Shown: positions 5,890-11,703 of the stretch, one piece after another
How positions within the stretch are numbered: the first letter of the stretch is position 1
How the letters are laid out: each line of letters opens with the position of its first letter
From: an uncultured Verrucomicrobiota bacterium
GTDB taxonomy: Bacteria > Verrucomicrobiota > Kiritimatiellia > RFP12 > UBA1067
Direction: 5' to 3'
Length of the DNA stretch: 13,179 nt
Assembly (NCBI GenBank): GCA_937901395.1
Contig: CALCDB010000123.1
Span: 1 to 13,179, forward strand
The notes under the pieces: generated by a model
What the model was told of the DNA's origin: nothing
The model's database searches: none
Seen by the model: only the letters and a program-made list of their open reading frames with translations
Made by a program: the position numbers and the translations under genes

Positions 5890-7662
5890 ATGGAAGAAGG
5901 AGTAGGAATAGTAGAACCCAAAAAGCTAAAGTTGGAACTGCCGAAAGGCGGTCTCAAGTTGGCGTATGGTGGAGTATTGAAGGCAATAGAAATTGCGTAC
6001 GAAGAATGTGGTGCGCCGGTTGCCGATGATAATGTGATTTACATTTGCCACGCGCTCACAGGCGATGCACATGTCGCGGGGATTCGCCCCGGAGAGGACA
6101 AGCCGAGCGGATGGTGGGAGCGCATGATTGGACCTGGAAGGGCTTTCGATACGCGGCGGTACCATATCATTTGCGCGAATGTATTAGGCGGGTGTAGCGG
6201 CACCACCGGGCCGAGATCGATAAATCCTGATACAGGGCGACCATACGGTTCGACATTTCCACAATACAATTTCGATGATGCGGTTGATGTATTCCGTATG
6301 TTTCTTAGACAGCTCGGCATTACACATTTGGCCGCACTGGTGGGTTGCAGCTATGGCGGATTGCAGGTTGTAAATTGGATGACTCGTTTTCCTGACGAAA
6401 TAGATAAGGTTTGCCTCATAGCAACTTGTGCGGCGCTTAACACACAAGCAATCGCCTTCAGCATCATGAGTCGCAATTCAATTATCGATGATCCCAACTG
6501 GAATGGCGGCGATTACTATCTCGTGGGCGATGGCAAGGGACCGCAAGCGGGGCTGGCCTCCGCGCGACAACTTGCGCATATAACATATCTTTCGCGAGAG
6601 TTGTTGCAGCGTAAATTCGGGAGAGCGTTGCAACAAAGCTTCATAGACGCTCCAGCGGCAGAGCGGGACGAGAGGGACCGCCATTTCAAGACGTATTTTC
6701 AGATTGAGAGCTATCTTGATTATCAGGCATCGAAATTTTTGAAAAGGTTTGACGCCAATAGTTACTTGCATATTACGCGATCAATGGATTTCGCGGATCC
6801 TGCGATTCTTTATGGTTCGTTGGATAACGCAATGGCGAGAGTCAAGGCGCGCGTCTTAATCGTTTCGTATGAAGCGGATATCCTTTTTCCAATATGGCAA
6901 TCGCAAGAAATTACGGCTGCGCTTATGCGTGCTGGCAAGTCGGTATCATATTGTCATCTTGAATGTGGAACCGGGCATGATTCGTTTTTGACTGAACTTA
7001 CGGATTTGGCCAAACTTGTCGGTGGGTTTTTAGGGGACAAGCGGCGCGAGTTAATGAATTGGCAAGTGCGCCACCATCGCAAGGTTTTAGACATGGTCAA
7101 AGAAGGCGCGCACGTCGTGGATATCGGATGCGGAGACGGAACTCTACTAAAGGTATTAAAGGAGAAGAAGCATGTACACGGGGATGGGGTCGAAATTAAT
7201 GTTGGGCGTTTTGAAGAGGCCTTGGCCGATGGGCATAGCGTGCTATGGGAACATGCGGACGAGGGAATCGTTACGGTTGAAGACGGGCATTACGATACGG
7301 CAATTATTTCAGATACATTGCAAGAGGTGAAGAATCCTCGTAAGCTTCTTCACGAGGCGCTGCGCATTGCCAACGAGGCAATTGTCACCTTCCCGAATTT
7401 CGCCGCATATCGCATTCGTCTTTCATTGACCTTCACGGGAAGGTTGCCAGTCTCAAAACAATTGCCATTTGAGTGGTATGATACGCCGAATATCCATTGC
7501 ATTACCTTGAATGATTTTCGAGAGCTTTGCAAGAAGGAGGGGTTTGAGGTTCGCGAGGTGGCCGCCGAATCGCGCCATTTTATCGGCAGGCTTTTATTGT
7601 TATTGGGTTTTAAGAATCTTGGCGCATCAAGAATCATTGCACGCATTACCAAAAGAAAATGA
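5890..7662 (+). CDS. metX-metW: MetX-MetW fusion: homoserine O-acyltransferase plus MetW
   Basis: Two proteins usually encoded side by side are one 590-residue chain. Residues 1-380 are MetX, an alpha/beta hydrolase that O-acylates homoserine for methionine synthesis. It shows NVLGGCSGTTGP (97-108), nucleophile elbow GCSYGG with S154, D330 in YEADILFP and H363 in GTGHDSF as the expected triad. Most MetX have GGSMGG or GGSLGG at the elbow, so this is a variant; serine as the acyl acceptor cannot be excluded. Residues 388-590 are MetW, methyltransferase-like: VVDIGCGDGTLL (409-420), SDTLQEVKNP, FPNFAAYRIRL and LPFEWYDTPNIHCIT (525-539). There is no ribosome site before the ATG, but AAGGAG occurs just inside the gene at 5896. 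ATGA overlap with cysE makes this a sulfur amino acid operon. Confidence 0.92.
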   Translation: MEEGVGIVEPKKLKLELPKGGLKLAYGGVLKAIEIAYEECGAPVADDNVIYICHALTGDAHVAGIRPGEDKPSGWWERMIGPGRAFDTRRYHIICANVLGGCSGTTGPRSINPDTGRPYGSTFPQYNFDDAVDVFRMFLRQLGITHLAALVGCSYGGLQVVNWMTRFPDEIDKVCLIATCAALNTQAIAFSIMSRNSIIDDPNWNGGDYYLVGDGKGPQAGLASARQLAHITYLSRELLQRKFGRALQQSFIDAPAAERDERDRHFKTYFQIESYLDYQASKFLKRFDANSYLHITRSMDFADPAILYGSLDNAMARVKARVLIVSYEADILFPIWQSQEITAALMRAGKSVSYCHLECGTGHDSFLTELTDLAKLVGGFLGDKRRELMNWQVRHHRKVLDMVKEGAHVVDIGCGDGTLLKVLKEKKHVHGDGVEINVGRFEEALADGHSVLWEHADEGIVTVEDGHYDTAIISDTLQEVKNPRKLLHEALRIANEAIVTFPNFAAYRIRLSLTFTGRLPVSKQLPFEWYDTPNIHCITLNDFRELCKKEGFEVREVAAESRHFIGRLLLLLGFKNLGASRIIARITKRK

Positions 7663-8408
7663 CGCTTCCAGAGAGAGTTGAGAAAATCGTGAACAAGGGC
7701 TTGGCCTTGTTGCATCCGTGTGTTTATGGCGAGCTAAGCGTAAAGGATCCGACGGAAGAGATTGCCAATGCATTAGAGAAAGAAGTCGTCATGCTGATGC
7801 CGAATGTCGACGGGCATCAAATAGTGGATGGTTTTATCAAACGGCTACCCGAAATCAAGCGTTTAGTGGCGACGGATGTTACGGCGGCCTATGAGGGCGA
7901 TCCAGCGGCGACGAGTCCGATGGAAGTGGTGATGGCATATCCAGGTCTTTACGCGGTCACGATTCATCGTCTGGCGCATGAGCTTTACCGACTTAAGGTT
8001 CCGATTATTCCGCGTATCATGAGCGAGCTTGCACATTCCAAGACGGGAATTGACATTCATCCTGGCGCTACGATCGGGGAGCATTTCTTTATAGACCATG
8101 GAACGGGCGTGGTAATCGGGGAGACGACGGTGATAGGCAAGAACGTCAAGCTTTATCAAGGCGTAACATTGGGTGCGCTTTCATTTGATAAAGACCCAGT
8201 TACTGGCGCATTAGTCAAGGGGGTGAAGCGGCACCCTAATGTTGAGGATAACGTAGTCATTTATGCCGGGGCGACGATACTTGGGGGTAATACGGTAATT
8301 GGGCATAATTCAGAGATTGGCGGTAATGTATGGTTGAGGGCGTCAGTTCCGCCCAATTCAAAAGTGTATAATAAACCTCCGGCACCGGAGATAAGGGAGA
8401 AAAAGTAA
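7659..8408 (+). CDS. cysE: Serine O-acetyltransferase, EpsC/SrpH type
   Basis: Acetylates serine with acetyl-CoA to give O-acetylserine, the cysteine precursor. The 249-residue protein has a helical N-terminal region with DPAATSPMEVVMAYPG (81-96, D81 the expected substrate-binding Asp) and HRLAHELY. A left-handed beta-helix of hexapeptide repeats follows, with IDIHPGATIG, FIDHGTGVVIGETT (144-157; H147 the expected catalytic His) and GVTLGAL. The insertion DPVTGALVKGVKRHP before the last turns is typical of the longer EpsC/SrpH type. A Gly/Asn-rich coil (GGNTVIGHNSEIGGNVWL) and a short charged tail close the chain. It starts inside the metX-metW stop (ATGA) and ends 1 base before ychF, so all three are probably cotranscribed. 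The true product is very likely serine acetyltransferase; no alternative fits better. Confidence 0.93.
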   Translation: MTLPERVEKIVNKGLALLHPCVYGELSVKDPTEEIANALEKEVVMLMPNVDGHQIVDGFIKRLPEIKRLVATDVTAAYEGDPAATSPMEVVMAYPGLYAVTIHRLAHELYRLKVPIIPRIMSELAHSKTGIDIHPGATIGEHFFIDHGTGVVIGETTVIGKNVKLYQGVTLGALSFDKDPVTGALVKGVKRHPNVEDNVVIYAGATILGGNTVIGHNSEIGGNVWLRASVPPNSKVYNKPPAPEIREKK

Positions 8409-8409
8409 A

Positions 8410-9528
8410 ATGGGATTGTCTGTAGGTATTGTAGGGTTGCCTAATGTAGGCAAATCAACGCTCTTTAATGCGCTCACGAAGAAGCAACAGGCGGCGGCGG
8501 AGAATTATCCATTCTGCACGATTGAGCCTAATAGCGCGATTGTCGAAGTTGCGGATTCTCGGCTTGAGAAGTTGGCGGAGCTCGCGAAGCCAGAGCAGAT
8601 TATTCGCGCGACAGTGGAATTCACGGATATCGCAGGGTTGGTAAAGGGAGCGTCAAAGGGCGAGGGATTGGGGAATAAGTTTCTTGCGAACATTCGTGAA
8701 TGCGATGCGATTCTACATGTTGTAAGATGCTTTGAGAACGACGATATCATTCACGTTCAAGAAGGCGGTAACAAGTCCGCGCCAATTGATCCGGTGGGAG
8801 ACGCCGAGGTAATTGAAACCGAACTCATACTTGCGGATATGGAACAGCTGCAAAAGCGATATGAGCGCGTGAAGAAGGAGGCGCAGGCGAAGCCGCCAAT
8901 GCGCCCGGAGGCAGAAGCTTGCGCGGCACTGCTCAAGCATTTGGAAGCGGGCAATCCAGTAAGATCGTTTCCAAGAAAAGAAGGCGATGCAATTCTTTCC
9001 GTCTTGAATGAGCTTCATTTTTTAACCGACAAGAAGGTTATTTATTGCGCGAATGTTGCGGATGACAATGTAACCGGGGATGGCAATGCGCATGTCGAAG
9101 CGCTGCGGAAATACGCAGATGGCCAAGGCTCTGAACTCGTAATTATCTGTGCGCAAATGGAAGCTGATTTGGCGGGTCTTTCAGATGCAGACGCGAAGGA
9201 ATTTCTTGAGAGCTATGGTCTAACGGAGAGTTCTCTTGATCGTACGATTAAACTCGCCTATGATACATTAGGATTGGCGAGCTTCCTTACAGCGGGGCCG
9301 AAAGAGGTAAGAGCGTGGACGTTCAGGAAAGGCTGGAAGGCGCCCAAATGCGCAGGTGTAATTCATACCGATTTCGAAAAGGGATTCATACGTGCGCAAG
9401 TCGTGGCATACGAGGATTATATAAAATATGGCGGAGAGGCGGGGGCTCGCGAACACGGGGTGTTGCGTCCAGAAGGAAAAGAATATGAGATGAAAGACGG
9501 CGACGTAGTTGAATTCATGTTTAATTAA
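8410..9528 (+). CDS. ychF: YchF/OLA1-family P-loop nucleotidase
   Basis: Universal Obg-related NTPase, usually ATP-preferring, that associates with ribosomes and stress responses. The 372 residues match the family length. G1 is GLPNVGKST (9-17), followed by NYPFCTIEPN (32-41). G3 is DIAGLVKGASKGEGLGNKF (73-91). The G4 position reads NVAD (215-218) rather than NKxD, consistent with relaxed guanine specificity in this family. A coiled-coil insertion covers about 135-180 (ADMEQLQKRYERVKKEAQ). The C-terminal TGS domain includes RAWTFRKGWKAPKCAGVIHTD and ends DGDVVEFMFN. GGGAG lies 10 bases before the ATG. It follows cysE with a single base between stop and start, an arrangement suggesting shared transcription rather than shared function. 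Confidence 0.97.
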   Translation: MGLSVGIVGLPNVGKSTLFNALTKKQQAAAENYPFCTIEPNSAIVEVADSRLEKLAELAKPEQIIRATVEFTDIAGLVKGASKGEGLGNKFLANIRECDAILHVVRCFENDDIIHVQEGGNKSAPIDPVGDAEVIETELILADMEQLQKRYERVKKEAQAKPPMRPEAEACAALLKHLEAGNPVRSFPRKEGDAILSVLNELHFLTDKKVIYCANVADDNVTGDGNAHVEALRKYADGQGSELVIICAQMEADLAGLSDADAKEFLESYGLTESSLDRTIKLAYDTLGLASFLTAGPKEVRAWTFRKGWKAPKCAGVIHTDFEKGFIRAQVVAYEDYIKYGGEAGAREHGVLRPEGKEYEMKDGDVVEFMFN

Positions 9529-9543
9529 GCAAGGAGTAGTATC

Positions 9544-9981
9544 ATGAACATAAGGCAAATTAGCATATTTCTTGAGAATAAAGCGGGGCAATTATCATCC
9601 ATTTGTCATTGTCTTGCCGATGCCGGGGTTAACATAGTGGCGTTATCGTTGGCGGATACCAATGATTTTGGAATCGTTAGAATGATCGTCGATGATTATG
9701 AGAAAGCGAAGGATGTGCTTGCCAAGAGCGGTAAGGCGGTTAATGTTCGCGAAGTAGTTGCGGTATGCGTGCCAGATATTCCAGGCGGCATGCTCAAGGT
9801 GTTGGAGACGTTGGAAAAGGCTGAAGTGGACATTGAATATAGTTATGCGTTCTCATCTGGTTTTCTGGACAAAGCAGTATTGGTTTTCAGATTTTCAGAT
9901 AACGAATGTGCGGCAAAGGCGCTCATACGAGACGGGTTCAAGTTATTAACTGAGGCGGAGTGCTTGCAATTACCCCGTTGA
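9544..9981 (+). CDS. Tandem ACT-domain protein
   Basis: Small 145-residue cytoplasmic protein made of two ACT domains, at about 3-66 and 69-138. ACT domains bind amino acids and regulate metabolic enzymes. Domain one reads ISIFLENKAGQLSSICHCLA then INIVALSL-like beta strands. Domain two reads VVAVCVPDIPGGMLKVLETL then VDIEYSYAF. There is no catalytic domain attached, so it is probably a stand-alone regulator or ligand sensor. Relatives of this shape often sit beside phenylacetate-CoA ligase genes, but none is here. AAGGAG lies 7 bases before the ATG, which follows ychF by 15 bases. The ligand cannot be deduced; a branched-chain or aromatic amino acid is a guess. Confidence 0.85.
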   Translation: MNIRQISIFLENKAGQLSSICHCLADAGVNIVALSLADTNDFGIVRMIVDDYEKAKDVLAKSGKAVNVREVVAVCVPDIPGGMLKVLETLEKAEVDIEYSYAFSSGFLDKAVLVFRFSDNECAAKALIRDGFKLLTEAECLQLPR

Positions 9982-9993
9982 ATTTGCTATAAT
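9964..9993 (+). promoter_or_regulatory. Promoter for infA (and yebC)
   Basis: TTGCAA (9964-9969), an 18-base spacer and TATAAT (9988-9993) preceded by TG-C form a near-consensus sigma-70-type promoter with an extended -10. The -35 lies inside the last codons of the ACT gene. Transcription would start near 10000, leaving a leader of about 28 bases that holds AAGGG 6 bases before the infA ATG. Confidence 0.8.
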
Positions 9994-10027
9994 ACTCCAC
10001 GTTTTAGTCCAATAATAAGGGTAGATA

Positions 10028-10255
10028 ATGGCGAAAGAAGAAGATCAAGCGATAGAAGTGACGGGAACCGTAACCAAGGTTCTTCCGGCCACGATGTACA
10101 AGGTGCAGTTGGAGAATGGGCACGAGGTTCTTGCGCATATCTCCGGTAAGATGAGAAAATTTTTCATCAAGATCGCGATTGGAGACAAGGTAACAGTCGA
10201 GATTTCACCATACGATCTTGGCAAGGGGCGTATTACGTATCGCCATAAGATATAA
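10028..10255 (+). CDS. infA: Translation initiation factor IF-1
   Basis: A 75-residue OB-fold protein that binds the ribosomal A site on the 30S subunit during initiation. Nearly the whole chain matches the family: MAKEE at the start, VTGTVTKVLPATMYKVQLEN, then GHEVLAHISGKMRKFFIKIA, GDKVTVEISPYDL and GKGRITYRHK. Length is normal (71-75 residues). It stands directly behind a strong promoter and 42 bases before yebC with no terminator between, so the two are probably cotranscribed. It is away from the ribosomal-protein operon where infA often lies, which is common in several phyla. Confidence 0.98.
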   Translation: MAKEEDQAIEVTGTVTKVLPATMYKVQLENGHEVLAHISGKMRKFFIKIAIGDKVTVEISPYDLGKGRITYRHKI

Positions 10256-10297
10256 TTTTAACCTTCAACATTAAATATCAAATAAGGAGAAATACAC

Positions 10298-11062
10298 ATG
10301 TCAGGTCATAGTCATTGGGCGACAATTAAGCGTGCTAAAGGCGCTGCGGACGCAAAGAAGGGTAAAATCTTCTCGAAGCTGGGCAAGGAAATCACCATTG
10401 TGGTTAAGGCGAAGGGCGGAGATCCGGACAATAACCCTACATTGCGCACCTTAATCGCGAAGGCCAAGGCGGCGCAGATGCCTAACGACAACATCGAGCG
10501 TGCAATCAAGAAGGGCACGGGCGAACTTGAGTCGGCGGAAATGGTGGATGCCCAATATGAGGGAATCAAGAACGGAACTGCGATTGTCGTGCGGGTATTG
10601 ACGGATAACAAGAATAGGGCCGCGGCCGAAGTATCAAATGTTTTCAAGAAGAATGGCATTGAGCTCGCGAAGCCTGGTAGCGCTTCACGCCTTTTTGACA
10701 AGCTCGGTCAAATTATGATTCCGGCGGCTGATGGTGTTACCGAAGATAAGGTTATGGAAGTTGCGCTTGAAGCTGGCGCTGAGGATGTTGTGAGCGAAGA
10801 CGGTGGTTTCACGGTAAAGACCCAGCCAAATGACTTCGTTGCGGTAACGGAGGCGATTAAGGCGGCTGGAATTAACATTGATGAAGAGAATTCCAATGTT
10901 GGCTTGGTGCCGAATATGATGAACCCGGTTTCCGATGTGGCAATGGCGAAGGCAATTAACAAGTTCGTTGAGATGCTTGAGGATCTTGAGGATACTCAAG
11001 ACGTCTATCACAATATGGAGACTACCGACGAGGTAGACGCAGCTCTTGAGGCCGAGGGTTGA
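10298..11062 (+). CDS. yebC: YebC/TACO1-family protein
   Basis: Family once annotated as a transcriptional regulator and now linked to translation, where members help ribosomes pass difficult stretches such as proline runs. The 254 residues are the usual length (about 240-250). Typical landmarks are the N-terminal GHSHWATIKRAKGAADAKKG, then FSKLGKEI, NPTLRTLIAKAKAAQMPNDNI and IERAIKKGTG. The middle has a glycine-flanked beta region, NRAAAEVSNVFKKNG. The C-terminal part contains GAEDVVSEDGGF and ends in a helix with LEDLEDTQDVYHNM. AAGGAG lies 8 bases before the ATG. Its presence right after infA supports a role in translation. Confidence 0.97.
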   Translation: MSGHSHWATIKRAKGAADAKKGKIFSKLGKEITIVVKAKGGDPDNNPTLRTLIAKAKAAQMPNDNIERAIKKGTGELESAEMVDAQYEGIKNGTAIVVRVLTDNKNRAAAEVSNVFKKNGIELAKPGSASRLFDKLGQIMIPAADGVTEDKVMEVALEAGAEDVVSEDGGFTVKTQPNDFVAVTEAIKAAGINIDEENSNVGLVPNMMNPVSDVAMAKAINKFVEMLEDLEDTQDVYHNMETTDEVDAALEAEG

Positions 11063-11087
11063 TATTCCAAATTCGTTTTTACATAAT
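11059..11087 (+). promoter_or_regulatory. Promoter for the rubrerythrin gene
   Basis: TTGATA (11059-11064), a 17-base spacer and CATAAT (11082-11087) each differ from the sigma-70 consensus at one position. The -35 overlaps the yebC stop codon. A start near 11094 would give a leader of about 29 bases carrying AGGAGG (11105-11110), 12 bases before the ATG, a slightly long spacing. No inverted repeat of a Fur or PerR site is evident. Confidence 0.7.
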
Positions 11088-11122
11088 GGCAAAGAAGTTT
11101 AAATAGGAGGCATAAGGTTAGA

Positions 11123-11674
11123 ATGAAAAGGTGGGTTTGTCCAGTTTGTGGTTATGTTCATACGGGCGATACCGCTCCGGAGAAGTGCCCTCAATGCGGC
11201 GTTCCAGGTTCAAAGTTCAAGGAAGAAGCAGCCGAGGCGGGCAAGAAGACTTGGGCATGCGAGCATACGATAGGCGATGGCAAGGTGGATGATGCGGAAG
11301 TAACGCAAGGCCTTAAGGATCACTTTAATGGCGAGTGTTGCGAAGTAGGCATGTATTTGGCGATGTCGCGTCAAGCCGAGCGTGAGGGGTATCCAGAGAT
11401 TGCGGAAGCGTTCAAGCGCTATGCATTTGAGGAAGCTGAACATGCGGCGAAATTCGCGGAGTTGCTGGGAGAGGTAGTGACCAATTCGACGAAGAAGAAC
11501 GGAGCGATGCGCGCCGATGCGGAGCAGGGAGCGTGCGCGGCGAAGTTGGCGATTGCCAAGCGTGCGAAGGAATTGGGGTATGATGCGATTCACGATACCG
11601 TGCACGAGATGGCGAAAGACGAAGCACGGCATGGCGCAGGCTTTGAGGGGCTTTACAATCGTTTCTTTAAGTAA
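11123..11674 (+). CDS. Reverse rubrerythrin (rubredoxin domain first)
   Basis: Non-haem iron peroxidase that removes hydrogen peroxide with electrons from NAD(P)H through a reductase, typical of anaerobes. In this 183-residue protein the rubredoxin domain comes first (1-35): iron-binding Cys at 6 and 9 (CPVCGY) and 22 and 25 (CPQCG). The diiron four-helix domain follows. Its likely ligands are a glutamate of ECCEVGMY (E71 or E74), E104 and H107 in FEEAEHAAK, E134, and E167 and H170 in DEARHGAGF. The rubredoxin-first order distinguishes it from classical rubrerythrin, where rubredoxin is at the C-terminus. It has its own promoter and is bounded by yebC and the GreA-like gene. No reductase gene is adjacent. 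Confidence 0.93.
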   Translation: MKRWVCPVCGYVHTGDTAPEKCPQCGVPGSKFKEEAAEAGKKTWACEHTIGDGKVDDAEVTQGLKDHFNGECCEVGMYLAMSRQAEREGYPEIAEAFKRYAFEEAEHAAKFAELLGEVVTNSTKKNGAMRADAEQGACAAKLAIAKRAKELGYDAIHDTVHEMAKDEARHGAGFEGLYNRFFK

Positions 11675-11691
11675 TCTTCCTTATAACGTTT

Positions 11692-11696
11692 GGGAG
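11692..11696 (+). promoter_or_regulatory. Ribosome binding site for the GreA-like gene
   Basis: GGGAG lies 7 bases before ATG 11704 and only 4 before the adjacent in-frame ATG at 11701. The spacing favours 11704, so the protein is taken to begin MGDIG rather than MMGDIG. Confidence 0.55.
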
Positions 11697-11703
11697 TATA
11701 ATG

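Noticed and set aside
11086..11106. Six-residue leader peptide MAKKFK before the rubrerythrin gene
   Set aside because: Its ATG lies at the -10 element, upstream of the predicted transcript start, and it has no ribosome site.
1003..11674. Absence of TAG among the 13 stop codons as a sign of TAG reassignment
   Set aside because: All complete genes end in TAA or TGA, but TAG is often rare and 13 genes are too few. No reading frame needs TAG as sense.
11682..11687. TATAAC as a -10 for the GreA-like gene
   Set aside because: No -35 at 16-18 bases; the nearest candidate (TTTACA at 11652) is 24 bases away, and there is no TG extension.
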